DNA of 64,000 nucleotides from Adiantum capillus-veneris (taxonomy: Eukaryota > Streptophyta > Polypodiopsida > Polypodiales > Pteridaceae). Positions 1 through 9,367 of the stretch are shown here, piece after piece (within the stretch, counting starts at the first letter, position 1; every line of letters begins with the position of its first letter). The stretch lies in contig CM043944.1 of NCBI GenBank assembly GCA_014529385.2, forward strand, positions 65,182,248-65,246,247. The letters run 5' to 3'. The notes under the pieces were generated by a model. It saw nothing but the letters and a program-made list of their open reading frames with translations, was not told where the DNA came from and ran no database searches. The translations under genes were made by a program, and so were the position numbers.

Positions 1-157
1 GGAAGTTCAAAAATAGGCCTCGAGTACACATGATCATGAATGGAGGATTTACATATACATTCAAACCTCCGACGTGAGATCGAGGCCGGTATATGTAATT
101 GTGAGGAAAGGCGGTGCTTAGCATTGATTGTCCACCTACATTGGAGAGAGTTTGTGC

Positions 158-1030
158 TCACCATGAAGAAGGATTAAGTTGCATCAAGTGATGAGGAGCA
201 CTGACATACTGATGATTAAAGCTTCCCATTACCTCCAATCCTTCATCATCAAAGGCATATTGTGTTTCTTCAAAATTAGACCTTGGGCTCTCTGTGTTCC
301 ATGAGCTATACGTGCTGCCTCCCAAGTTAGAGCTTGGAGAGCTGCCATTATAGTCTGTATAAGCATCTGCATCACAAGCAAAGCACCCATCCATTATATC
401 GTCTGCCGGCGGTCTTGCTAACTCAAAGTAATTAGCAAGATTCGCATCGCCATCAGAGTCATTCATGTAATTTACTAATCCAGGATTATCACCCTCATAA
501 GTCCTTGCTAATCCGTTATACTCACTGCTAATTAAAATATCAAGCCCATTTTGCTGTGCTGCATCCTGAGCATACAGCAGTGTCTTCCTCTCAGTCATAG
601 CTGCAGGGCCAAGAGCCGCAGAGAATGATGATTTTCTGCTGCGGTTAATCTTCTTCTTGGGTTGCTTCGACGACTCGAGAATTCTGATTTCTTCATGATT
701 AGCAGCATGTTTATGGTAATCACTGACATAATTGGCCTCGCAGAAATTATCAACAGAAGTGTGATGAAGACCCATATCCTTTGCTGCACCTTTGGGGGCC
801 TTGTTGCCGGTAAGCCTCTGCACAAGAGCCCGAAAATTCGCAGGGTCGGTCTTGATGAGAGTGGGAGCAAAGACATGCACCACTCTGATAATGGGCTGCT
901 TCTTCTTGGCTGCAATGGGGTGGGAGGAAGAAGAGATCCCCAAGCAGCTGCCGCCATGGCTACTGCTGCTGCTTGTGGAAGCTCGAGAGGAAGCAGAAGA
1001 GCTTGGCGGGGAGTGCCTTACAGGGGCCAT
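158..1030 (-). CDS. VQ motif-containing protein
   Basis: Intronless ORF of 290 residues. The VQ signature FxxxVQxLTG is complete at residues 66-75 (NFRALVQRLTG), preceded by a conserved-looking stretch with IIRVVHVFAPTLIKT. Known: VQ proteins are plant-specific nuclear cofactors that bind the C-terminal WRKY domain of transcription factors and are often MAP-kinase substrates in defence and stress signalling. The N-terminus is rich in Ser (about residues 7-36) and a basic KQPKKKINRSRK patch near residue 125 could be a nuclear localisation signal. The rest is low-complexity and acidic. The reading frame also opens one codon earlier with GTG; the ATG at 1030 is taken as the start. Length is within the usual VQ range (100-300 residues). 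Which VQ subgroup it belongs to is not resolved. It is the only convincing host gene here. Confidence 0.87.
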   Translation of the reverse strand: MAPVRHSPPSSSASSRASTSSSSSHGGSCLGISSSSHPIAAKKKQPIIRVVHVFAPTLIKTDPANFRALVQRLTGNKAPKGAAKDMGLHHTSVDNFCEANYVSDYHKHAANHEEIRILESSKQPKKKINRSRKSSFSAALGPAAMTERKTLLYAQDAAQQNGLDILISSEYNGLARTYEGDNPGLVNYMNDSDGDANLANYFELARPPADDIMDGCFACDADAYTDYNGSSPSSNLGGSTYSSWNTESPRSNFEETQYAFDDEGLEVMGSFNHQYVSAPHHLMQLNPSSW

Positions 1031-1140
1031 CACAAGGATTGGCAGAATATTGAGCGAGAATGGAGGCTATGAGAGGTGCCCACAGTACATACACACTCAC
1101 ACAACTGGAGAGTAAGCTCTAGCTCTGTTATATTATAAGC

Positions 1141-1169
1141 TGATGATGATGATGATGATGATGATGATG
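1141..1169. repeat. (TGA)n microsatellite
   Basis: About ten TGA/GAT units in the presumed promoter or 5' UTR of the VQ gene. Confidence 0.95.
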
Positions 1170-1289
1170 GGCAGAAAGAGACCACGTTGTAGTAAACAAG
1201 ATCAATGCACGAGATCTTTAAATTAAAATAGAAGAGTTTATTAAACGCAGAGAGTCGAGACTAGGACTTTGGTCACTTGGTGCATTTGA

Positions 1290-1295
1290 AGTCAA
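1290..1295 (-). promoter_or_regulatory. W-box core (TTGACT), VQ gene promoter
   Basis: TTGACT on the minus strand, about 260 bases upstream of the VQ start codon. TTGAC[C/T] is the WRKY-binding W-box core. A six-base match is weak evidence alone, but feedback control of VQ genes by WRKY factors is common. Confidence 0.3.
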
Positions 1296-1383
1296 CACAG
1301 TTTGCGCGTATAGCTAACTAAGTTTAGAAACCGCCTCTAAACGTTCTTGTTTTCATACTTCAAAGTTCATACATGCGTTTGTA

Positions 1384-1389
1384 TTGACT
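1384..1389 (+). promoter_or_regulatory. Second W-box core upstream of the VQ gene
   Basis: TTGACT on the plus strand, about 355 bases upstream of the VQ start codon and 90 bases from the first W-box core. Same caveat: a short motif that can occur by chance. Confidence 0.25.
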
Positions 1390-1769
1390 TCATTCTCACA
1401 CTCTCTAATCTGCTAGTGTACCATGAAAGAGCTTTTGTGAGTCCCAACATTGCTCTTTGGCTGGCATTGTACCCATTTTGGGGCAATATTCCCGTCTTTT
1501 AACACGTGTAAATAGCTACCTTTCAAAAACATACTCTAAAGCCCTTAGAAAACTCTAAAATCTTTGAAATTTAAAGGCCAAGGGTGCCCACGAGACTCAA
1601 CTACAAACACATCAGAGGCATTGTATCCATAGTGCATGAGTGCCATGTATGCAATCCCAATATGTATAGAGTTACTCGATATGCCACAACTCATCCAACC
1701 GAGCAAATAACTCGGCCATGAACAATGCATCAGAAATTCCATGGAATTTTTATTATGCCTAAAACCTCT

Positions 1770-1870
1770 TTTTTCTCTCAAAACTCACAATTGTGAGTGA
1801 CTGTATTAGATTCAACCAAGAAATATACAAATAAACCTCAACCTCATGCCGAGCCTTGAGGGGCAGATGA
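1770..1870 (-). mobile_element. LINE 3' end fragment (minus)
   Basis: Contains the perfect palindrome ACTCACAATTGTGAGT (1783-1798) with an A-rich tail on its minus-strand 3' side. A second inverted repeat lies 37 bases inside, at 1836-1861 (arms CCTCAA.. / ..TTGAGG). The same two-part arrangement ends the LINE copies at 26.1, 38.0 and 58.1 kb, so this is the last ~100 bases of a 5'-truncated copy. No coding part remains. Confidence 0.6.
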
Positions 1871-1921
1871 TTACGTTAGCAGTACCAAGTAACAAACTAT
1901 TACCGATCCTTGGACGGATGT

Positions 1922-2180
1922 GGTCACGCGAGGGTTCAATTATCTATATGGATAACTGAGGCTATTGAGCTTCCTACGCATTGAATGAGCGATAACTGAG
2001 CCATGGTCACGGTCACACGCGAGCACAATTATTCAATGTCTTTTTTTACACTTCTTCGGTGGTGGTCACGCGAGGGCTCAGTTATCCGTTTGGGTAACTG
2101 AGGCTACTGAGCTTCCTACGCATTGAATGAGCGATAACTGAGTGATAGTCATAGTCGCATACGAGCACAATTATCAATGA
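1922..2180. repeat. Imperfect tandem duplication, period 142 bp, with GATAACTGAG motifs
   Basis: Two copies, starting at 1922 and 2064, both begin GGTCACGCGAGGG and contain GATAACTGAG-type motifs plus the shared stretch CTTCCTACGCATTGAATGAG. Related GATAACT.AGCC words in both orientations continue to about 2450 and recur at 8.14-8.76 kb. It looks like a non-coding repeat family; its class is unknown. Confidence 0.6.
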
Positions 2181-3869
2181 TTACCTGAATATGGTAGTCA
2201 ACAAAAGCTGCATGGAGGATATTACTTTTGCTAGCAGGTATAGAAGAGAGAGGATCTAGAGAGAGAACACTGATGCTTTTGAAAGCTAGTTGCATTAAAT
2301 GTATCACAAACCCCCCTAATGCAACCGTGCCAAAATCGGCATAGTTACAAAAGGTTATGCTCTGTAGTATTGAGCTGACTCAGTAGGATACGTGTAACCA
2401 CATTGTGACTCAGTTACCTGCCTGAGTTACTGATAACTGAGCCTCATGCAACCACCACCTTATCATTGAAAAGGAAGGCCCTATGTGGTGTCCTTTTTAT
2501 GTGTAGACAATTTTGGAACACATTACGGCTTGCTAAATTCTAGCACGCGTGCACACACACATGCACATGTAAGAGAAAGAACCTGTGTGCCATGAAATTG
2601 CAGTACTTACAAAAGTCTTGAGTTTGAACCTTGTTATCTTTTCCTTGGATTTTATTGTAGCCATTAGCGTTAGGGGGTTCACTAGATAACGTTCGGTCTA
2701 ATTTAAAAAAGTCTTATCTTTTTTTTTTTTTTTTTTGAGACTTACCTACAACTTTGAAATTACAACACACACACCCAACCTCTCTATAGGAGGAGGCATA
2801 CCGACACACTAACTGTGAATGTCTACGTGTAACTCGTTGTCGCACAAACTCTCTATTTCACAAACTTCCGAAGGCACTAACCTCTATCACACTAACTTCT
2901 TGAGTATTGATTGATAACTCTATTTCTGATTTACTAACTCTCTCACTCCATATCGCACTAACTGTCGGAATTAGGGTTGCAAGAAAATACACACAGCTTG
3001 GAGAAGCCGAAAGAAGCTCAAGGCACACAACAGAGAGCGTATTCCTTAGTGTGCAATGGAAAGATGGATAGCCCTGGAATGATGGGCGTATATACAAAGG
3101 CTGGGAAGACTCACCACCCCATCAAATGGAGTAGGGGAACAACCCTTTAGGGCTACATGTCATATGAGCTGTCAAGGGGGTTTGACCCCAAGACCTTAGA
3201 CACAAGGGGCTCTTGCTCTATCAACGAATGCCTTATCTTTTCATAAGCATATCACACATGTTCTTATTCAATCTGCGTGTCTCATTCATTGATATTCTTT
3301 AGTATAAAAGATGGGGTCTTCTATAGAACTCACATGCTACATTGACGACCTAAATATAAGTACCACCGTCGCCATAAGCTAAACAGAGTCTGTTCTTAAT
3401 TGAAGAAATGGTAGATGCTTGAAGTTAATAAGTCCATATATTTGTCGGTCGGCAAGTCGGCGTCTACTAAAAAAAATTCGATCATCCATGACATCATATT
3501 TCTCACCAACAAAATATACCAGGGAATTAAGAAATAATTAGTAGTTATTTGGTTCCTAAGTTATTGGCATGGATCGGTTGACAATATGTGCAAGTTTGCT
3601 CCGTTTCCTCAATGGCGATCTACACTTTCCATAGTCCCAATCAACAATCTACACTTTCTATTGTCTTAATAGGCCATCTATAAAAAATGCTTGTGTTATC
3701 TTAATCTACACTCTTGTTGCCTTAATCAATACTATACATCAATCAACACTCCTTTGTACAAAACTTCTTCTTTTCAAAAACATGAGAGAGGAAAAGGAAA
3801 ATAAGCATTAAGTACAAGTAAGAATTATCATATAGAAACGAAAATGTAATGTGATTGCAATTCTCACCC
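2181..3869. other. Non-coding stretch, no gene recognised
   Basis: More GATAACTGA-like words to about 2450, a T18 tract near 2719-2736, and otherwise AT-rich sequence with no convincing ORF or LTR pair. The 2.85-3.2 kb part has a plant-promoter or LTR look but no partner copy in this window. Confidence 0.4.
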
Positions 3870-3915
3870 ATATGTTTTTCCGGTACTCATAATTATGAGT
3901 GGATGTATTAAAAAA
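3870..3915 (-). mobile_element. LINE-type 3' terminal palindrome (divergent copy)
   Basis: ACTCATAATTATGAGT at 3885-3900 is a perfect palindrome differing from the common ACTCACAATTGTGAGT by a paired, compensating change. The minus-strand side continues into an A-rich run, as in the other LINE 3' ends. No LINE coding sequence is recognisable next to it, so the element boundaries are unknown. Confidence 0.4.
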
Positions 3916-4042
3916 TAAAAGGCTTTCCTCCCGGCTTTAATGGATGCTCTTTTCATTTCCTAATCTCGACCATACTGGGTCGTTTGTACACCCAATTAAT
4001 TAATTAAGCTGTAAAATTCCACATCTTTTTACAATCTCAAAG

Positions 4043-4191
4043 CTAAAAGTGGTTGTCGACCTTGTTCTCACGCAACTCCTGTTCCAGCTCCTGCTCGTAC
4101 ACACAGCCCGCCATCTCTTTCCCTTGATCATCTAGGCTTCCCACACCTGCAGGATAGTGCTTGTAGTAGCTATTGCCAGAGAGTAGAGTAC
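4043..4191 (-). other. Candidate 3'-terminal exon of an unknown gene
   Basis: A minus-strand frame of about 50 codons without a stop, ending in TAG at 4043-4045. Its composition looks like protein (SGNSYYKHYPAG early, then DDQGKEMAGC, then a charged ELEQELRENK end). Immediately upstream on the same strand the frame hits a stop, and ATCTGTAG at the edge would serve as a 3' splice acceptor, so a last exon is possible. No upstream exon or family was identified. It could equally be a chance frame. Confidence 0.22.
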
Positions 4192-4308
4192 CTACAGATC
4201 GTGATGGAAATAAACCTCAAATGAGACCTGAGCTGGGCCATAGCTGTCAAACGCTCCATCACGATGGCGAACTCATGAGCATCGTCTGAGCAGCCTGATC
4301 ATTGGCGC

Positions 4309-4311
<3 letters not shown>

Positions 4312-4369
<58 letters not shown>
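4312..4369. repeat. (AG)n microsatellite
   Basis: About 29 AG units. It generates long Ser-Leu or Arg-Glu open frames that are not genes. Confidence 0.97.
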
Positions 4370-4372
<3 letters not shown>

Positions 4373-4426
4373 CCTGTGTTTGCCTCTACCTCCTCGTCCG
4401 CTGGACTGCGTCTGCCTCGTCCTCTT

Positions 4427-4498
4427 GCACCTGTAGCTCGTGGCCATCGCTGGCTCGTGGCGCCTCTAGCACCTGCAGCTCGTGGCCATCGCTGGCTC
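4427..4498. repeat. GC-rich 30-bp duplication, period 42
   Basis: Two nearly identical 30-bp segments (4427-4456 and 4469-4498, one mismatch) beginning GCACCTG and ending CGCTGGCTC. They sit in a GC-rich island (4380-4540) unlike the AT-rich surroundings. Origin unknown. Confidence 0.6.
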
Positions 4499-4499
4499 C

Positions 4500-5120
4500 T
4501 GCCGGCTCGTGTGTCCGCTGCCGCCTCTGCGTCCCTGCGGGCCTTCACTAACAAGAATGAATAAATTTTTACCCATCGCCGTCCCACATGGCATCCTGTC
4601 CCTCTCTCCTCTCTCTCTCTTCCACTTTCCATGCCCGCCTTTTCGCCATGATCTTCGTGCTTGCCTTCATTTTTCACAAGGCATCTGCCAAGATACCCCT
4701 TAATGTGACCTGCTTGCAAAATCGGGCAAACATACTCGCCCTTCACTTATGCACTCCAAATGTTTTGAAAGGATTTTTAATTTTTCGAGATTGGGGAGAC
4801 CTAATCACCTAGAAACGAATTTACAATTATCTTTAAGCATGTTAAGTGTTTTGGGGAGTCACAAAGTACATTTCAGAGCTACAAAGTCCCAGACTCTCGT
4901 AAGCTACTTCAATAGTTACATTTTGTGACATGATCTAGTTGTTACAAAATTTGTGATGGCTCTGAGTGCTTGTTTCCATTCCTCAAAGTTCTAGCTTTTT
5001 CCAATAGGTATGATCACTTGTCTGCTTCCTAAGTAACCTCTTTGAAGCTGGTTATCGAGAGGCCGTTTTCAAAGACTCTAAGGTTCCTAAACCTCTAGAC
5101 TTGTCTTAAGTAGTAGAGGC
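4500..5120. other. No gene seen
   Basis: Tail of the GC-rich island, then AT-rich sequence. The right end probably grades into the 3' part of the LINE fragment that is recognisable from about 5130. Confidence 0.3.
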
Positions 5121-5129
5121 GACAGTTTG

Positions 5130-6610
5130 CATGCAGATTAAGAGAGCTTGGTTCTTCAAAATATTTTACTCCACGAGTAGATCCTTCTTGAAGAACAAGA
5201 TCTTCCAGGTCTTTCATATCCATTTGCAAATTTTGTTCGCAAGGCCTCTTATAGCTTGGTAGTCCTTGAGTAAGTGAAGACGTTCTTCACTTGCCACTTT
5301 GCGCCCTCAGCATCTATTTGAGCCTCCGGTTGGAATAAGCCCCCATAACACCTTCCATAGAAATATTTCCATTGCATGGGGTCATTGAGCTTCCATATGC
5401 TACTTGCTACCAATGCCCACCTAGATTTTAGCCATTCCTTTCACCATTGTTTATTGAATGTGGAAAACCAATCTATTTTGAACATTAGTTTGTAGTAGAT
5501 TTCCTTACTTTGCACTTTGGTGAAGTTTCCATTTTTGGAACAACGCCAAGCTTTCCAATCAAATTCAACCTCCATATTTCAGAACATTGCCCAATCCTTC
5601 CATGGATCTGTTGATTAGCAGTCTTTCAGTTCTGTTGAGGGTGAACTAGGTACCTGATTGGTCAGCTTCTTTCCATCTCATGCTACTTCCATCCAAGAAT
5701 TGGGCTGGATGTCAAGGTTTTTTGTTATTAACTTTCTCAACAATTTCTCTATAGAAAAGATTTAACAATTCACTTCCCACTTTAGAGATCCATGGGGTTT
5801 TGAAATATCTAGCTACCTCTCCCCATTCTAGTGCCTCAAATGCTCTATTACACTTCTATATTGGCTTGCCCCTGGTGGCACCTAGTTTCAAGTTTGTCCA
5901 TTAAGATGCCAATAGTTTGTCGTGAATCCTTACCTCTTTCCACGAGCTCCCTTGAGAGAAGAGCTTCACTTTTTCAATCATGTCTCCTACCCTCATGGAC
6001 CATAAATTAGATTGAACCCATAAATTTAGCAAACTCGGCCTTTGCATGCACTGCAGGGTTGCGGATCTCAATACCGCCTTGCTCCTTGGGTCTAGCAACA
6101 CACTCCCATTTTTCCCACTACTAGGGAAATGCACCTTTGGTGTTATTTTCCCATAGGAATCTTTTCATAGGCTTTAAGAACTCCTTCCAGTTGCATGTAG
6201 GTATTTTGAGGAGTGGACTTGGGAAGTACAGATATGGGATCGTGAACAAATTGATCACCTTCACCCTACTATGGAAGGGAAGAAGCACATATTCCCACCT
6301 TCGCATTTTGCTCCTAAATTTTTCCATCACCCACAAGAACTTCTTTATGAGTGGATCAAACCCCTACCAAGGCCCCAAGGTGGCAGAAGACCTTTCCTTT
6401 TGAGACAATCTCTCCTGACCATTCAAATGGGCTGAACGAGTCGTTTTCTAATAGAGAAAAAATTCTGTATTTTTTGACATTGCACTTAGAGATAGAGTCT
6501 ATATCAAAATTTTGAATAACCTTCAGAGCTTTTCTAAGAACCGTAGGGTTAGCTTTTGAAAGAAGCAATGAGGTAGTAGCAAAGAGCTTTTTCAAAAGTT
6601 GCTGCTAGGG
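5130..6610 (-). pseudogene. LINE (L1-type) RT C-terminal and zf-RVT fragment, minus
   Basis: Minus-strand frames give successive parts of a plant L1-type RT polyprotein. 6356-6595 is the region after the palm (SLLENDSFSPFEW..., GKVFCHLGALVG). 6121-6336 is the conserved connection block KMRRWEYVLLPFHSRVKVIN followed by WKEFLKPMKRFLWENNTK. 5901-6134 continues with IHDKLLA. Decayed zf-RVT sequence reaches about 5130. Frameshifts and stops separate the pieces. The N-terminal endonuclease, the FADD active site and the 3' terminal palindrome are absent. It corresponds domain for domain to the LINE copies at 22-23 kb and 61-62 kb. Confidence 0.75.
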
Positions 6611-6911
6611 TCAACCCAACTAGGGCAGCTAACACTCATGTGAACGTATTGTAATGGCCTTTATAAGAACTAAAAAACCTAACGAATACCTCTCTTATCT
6701 TTTTCTCACTGCCATACTCTTATGTCCTCCCTCGCTCTTTCCTAGCTATGTCAATCTAGGAAGCAATAACTTAACAACCCCTCCCCTTTGAATTGGTATT
6801 ATAGCTTCAATGTGGTCCTTAGAGAAGTGAAGGCAAAGTGTTGTGCAAAGGCAACTGCAACAAATTTATAAAGGGAAATGAACCAAAGATATGTTGGATT
6901 TCCTACAAAAC
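6611..6911. other. Spacer between LINE fragment and old copia LTR
   Basis: No ORF and no recognisable element; AT-rich. Confidence 0.4.
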
Positions 6912-7583
6912 TGTTAAGTATGGAGCTTGCTTCACTGCTTTGTTATCTTTATTGTCAAGAAAAGCATACTTATAAGGCCCCTCTTATGAGGAGAAGCCAT
7001 CCACGTGAGAAAAATCACTCATCAACAACCAAAAATGCATGCCCATTGGAATATTCCTTTTTGTCAAAATATTGTGGCTCGACAGAGGCTGAAAAGAGAC
7101 CATAAAAATGGCCTTTCGATTTCCGATTGGCCGGTAGTCAATGGCCGGTGTACGGTGGTCAAAAGTCTTTGGCCGGTGGCTGATTTCAATGGCCGATGGA
7201 CGAGTTTTAGGCGGACTTGTCTATGGATACACATGGATGAATGGCCGATTTCTAGGCGGACTTCTCTACTCAAAGGTGTCCACACATGGGCACATGGTAG
7301 AGTTCTACTTGAACTCATCTACACAAGGGGGGCTACACACACGGGTGTCTCTCATGAGAGAGGACAACCATTTTGGCCTATATAAGGAGCCCTCTTCTAC
7401 ACACAAAATGTATTGTGGAATTGGTGAAGCAAGGTGTGTGTGAGGTGGTGAGAGTGAAGCAATGCAGAAGTTCCATTAAGCGTATAATCCCTTTGTAACC
7501 TACTTCAAGATTGAAGTGCAAAGCCATTGAGTGGTTGTTTTACCATGTATGTAGTCCACATTAGGTGAACCACGTATATCATG

Positions 7584-7623
<40 letters not shown>

Positions 7624-7706
7624 TATATCTCTTGTGTGTGAAAATTATCTCTTTCCATCAAACAAACCACTCTAGTCTCCACTTAGCTACACCTTTATTC
7701 CACACA
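6912..7706 (+). mobile_element. Decayed Ty1/copia LTR (old copy)
   Basis: Starts TGTTAAGTATGGAGC like the copia LTRs at 28.5, 33.4, 59.4 and 60.1 kb. It shares with them the 'aggcccc..tatgaggagaagccat' block, the CTATATAAGG TATA-type block, a (CT)n run (7590-7621) and the 3' edge before the primer site. It is clearly more diverged than the others. No matching 3' LTR lies downstream, so the rest of this element has been lost. Confidence 0.75.
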
Positions 7707-7708
7707 AT

Positions 7709-7720
7709 TGGTATGAGAGC
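7709..7720 (+). promoter_or_regulatory. Primer-binding site of the old copia copy (tRNA-iMet type, one mismatch)
   Basis: TGGTATGAGAGC, two bases after the LTR end. The canonical plant initiator tRNA-Met primer site TGGTATCAGAGC is seen at 29301 and 62504; here one base has changed. Confidence 0.8.
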
Positions 7721-7779
7721 AAGGTTTTCTCATAGCTAAAATATATTAAGGAAAGGATTCCTTGCATTGAGTGGAATAC

Positions 7780-8130
7780 ATGTCAGAAGAAGATAAGCTC
7801 AAGATGAAGAAGTTCAATGGAAAAAACTACCAGCATTGGAAGATGCAGATTGAAGACTACCTCTACCAAACGGATCTTTATTTTCCACTAGACAGTCTTG
7901 CAAAGAAGCATGCAACAATGGCAAATGAAAAGTGGATCATCCTTGACTAAAAGGCATTAAGAACAATTTGGCTATGCTTTGGTGTCAACGGTGGTCTTCA
8001 ACGTTTCGGAGATAAAGACCACAGAGGACTTAATAAAGTCACTTGATAGCCTCTACGAGATACCATCGGCATCCAGTAAGGTATTTCTCATGAAGGGGTT
8101 AGTCCCACGCCTAAATATCATTATGAAGGC
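7780..8130 (+). pseudogene. Copia gag remnant
   Basis: From the ATG at 7780 the frame reads a copia gag N-terminus with the FNGKNYQHWKMQIEDYLYQ block found in the copies at 29.37 and 62.57 kb. After about 50 codons it hits a stop (TAA where the others have a Lys/Asn codon) and a frameshift. Recognisable similarity ends near 8130, where unrelated repeat sequence begins. No protease or pol follows. Confidence 0.75.
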
Positions 8131-8139
8131 TCGGTTATC

Positions 8140-8461
8140 TATCCTGACAAAATCACCTTCAAATTGATAACTATGCGGTTATTCGAATTGATAACCAAGC
8201 CTCATTCTTGGTCACACGCAAAAAAGAGCATTAAATAAATAAAAATGCATATCCTTTGTAACTAGGCCAATTTTGATATAGTTTTGGAGTTCAAGGCATA
8301 GTTGGGAGGTTGAATGAATAACTAAGCCATGTGTGACCATGCAAGAGGCTTAGTTATTCATTCTATGCTCTGTTTGAGCATAGTTATCTATATCTGATAA
8401 CTAAGCCTCGTGTGACCATAACTGAAGTGGAGTTTAAAATCATGAGTAGGAGTGGGCCAAC

Positions 8462-8520
<59 letters not shown>

Positions 8521-8760
8521 GGAATGCCATTAAGTTAGCATTCTGACTATTGCCATGTAGATTCTTAAGAAACTAGGCTTTTGCTTCATGAAAGACTTCA
8601 AGCCGGTCACACGACCAACTATGATGATTTCAACATAGTTACGAAAATTGTGTGCATCATAGTACTATGCCTTGCAAGATTCCTCTCGTCATGATGACCA
8701 AAGAATAGTTATCTATGAAATAATTGATAACTATGTCTCATGTGATGATTATCTTAGAGA
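8140..8760. repeat. GATAACTAAGCC-type repeat region with inverted repeats
   Basis: Many degenerate words of the form (G/A)ATAACTAAGCC..GTGACCA and their reverse complements. One pair is a perfect 13-bp inverted repeat, arms 8316-8328 and 8347-8359 (GAATAACTAAGCC / GGCTTAGTTATTC), loop 18. Related words occur at 1.92-2.45 kb with GATAACTGAG. A (GA)n tract (8464-8515) sits inside. No coding potential; possibly a non-autonomous DNA element or the interior of an unknown repeat. Confidence 0.5.
8464..8515. repeat. (GA)n microsatellite
   Basis: About 26 GA units. Confidence 0.97.
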
Positions 8761-8810
8761 ATGAATGTTAAATTATATGCTCTTTTAATAATGATTTTGA
8801 TTTTTTGCAG

Positions 8811-8983
8811 TACTCACAATTATAAGTAGTATATATATTAACTAGCAAGAATAATTACAATAGCATCCATGCTCAGAATGAGCCACGTCATTACAATAGT
8901 CTACCAAGTCTAACACCATCCCAAAGATCCCAAATATATCTACCCGAAAATGGGAGGCAAGCCCAAACCAAATAGAAAACAAG
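8811..8983 (-). mobile_element. LINE-like 3' end (minus), left of the chromovirus
   Basis: Carries ACTCACAATTATAAGT (8812-8827), an imperfect version of the LINE 3' palindrome, with TGCAAAAAATC on its minus-strand 3' side. The chromovirus target duplication abuts at 8984. The continuation on the other side of that insertion should be 19663 onward. Coding sequence is not recognisable. Confidence 0.45.
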
Positions 8984-8988
8984 ATCAG
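8984..8988. repeat. Target-site duplication, left (ATCAG)
   Basis: Five bases before the TG of the chromovirus LTR; the right copy at 19658-19662 is ATTAG (4/5 identical). Five bases is the usual Ty3/gypsy spacing. Confidence 0.65.
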
Positions 8989-9055
8989 TGTCATGGATGC
9001 TTGAGAGTCAGTCGCTGCCTGCATCATCGCCTGTGTCATCTCCTACATCATTGCT

Positions 9056-9299
9056 AGAAGGCTCTAGAAGAATCTAGAAGGATCTAGAAGATTCTAGAAG
9101 TATCTAGAAGATTCTAGAAGGATCTAGAAGATTCTAGAAGGTTATAAAAGTATCAAGGAGACTCTAGAAGTTTCTAGAATCTTGAAGAAGATTCCGAAAG
9201 AATCTAGAAGTTTTTGGAAAGCTCTAGAAAGTTGAAGAAGGATCCAAAAGGTTCTAGAAGAACTAGAAGAATCAAGAAAAAAGGTTCTAGAAGATTCTA
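9056..9299 (+). promoter_or_regulatory. Heat-shock-element array in the 5' LTR
   Basis: A run of decamers of the form NTTCTAGAAG. Because TTC and GAA alternate every five bases, the array is a chain of HSE half-sites. Perfect GAAnnTTCnnGAA (or TTCnnGAAnnTTC) trimers start at 9087, 9107, 9127, 9167 and 9285. Known: nGAAnnTTCnnGAAn is the heat-shock-factor site, and heat-activated plant retrotransposons such as Arabidopsis ONSEN carry HSEs in their LTRs. The array ends about 60 bases upstream of the TATA box. Inference: heat- or stress-responsive transcription when the element was active. Confidence 0.7.
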
Positions 9300-9359
9300 A
9301 CCTCCTCAAGAAGAACCTAGAAATTCCTAACCTCCTCAGGTAACCTCCTCAAGCACTAG

Positions 9360-9367
9360 TATAAATA
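9360..9367 (+). promoter_or_regulatory. TATA box of the chromovirus 5' LTR
   Basis: TATAAATA followed by GGGG, downstream of the HSE array. The same box is at 19380-19387 in the 3' LTR. Confidence 0.75.

Larger units (their letters stand above)
1031..1770. other. Upstream region of the VQ gene
   Basis: No ORF of note. It holds the presumed minus-strand promoter and 5' UTR of the VQ gene: a TTATAATATAA stretch near 1125-1137 (minus) is the best TATA-like candidate, next to a (TGA)n microsatellite. Two TTGACT W-box cores lie about 260 and 355 bases upstream of the start codon. From about 1400 leftover sequence leads into a LINE 3' end. Confidence 0.4.

Noticed and set aside
1545-1781. 78-codon minus-strand ORF ending beside the VQ upstream region
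   Set aside because: Starts at the A-rich end of a LINE tail; no family resemblance and no transcript signals.
4259-4746. Long Ser-Leu / Arg-Glu open frames over (AG)n tracts (also at 15.2-15.7, 41.4-41.7, 43.1-43.3, 54.4-54.9, 56.6-57.2 kb)
   Set aside because: They exist only because dinucleotide repeats lack stop codons; no motif on either side and opposite-strand mirror frames.
7064-7443. ORFs of 84-126 codons on both strands at 7.0-7.4 kb (similar ones in other copia LTRs)
   Set aside because: They fall inside LTR sequence, differ between copies and have frameshifts relative to each other.
7709-7720. tRNA gene
   Set aside because: TGGTATCAGAGC-type sequences (also 29301, 62504) are 12-base primer-binding sites complementary to a tRNA end, not tRNA genes.
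9056-9299. CRISPR-like array
   Set aside because: The repeat is a 10-bp degenerate tandem word without unique spacers, inside a plant LTR; better read as HSE half-sites.
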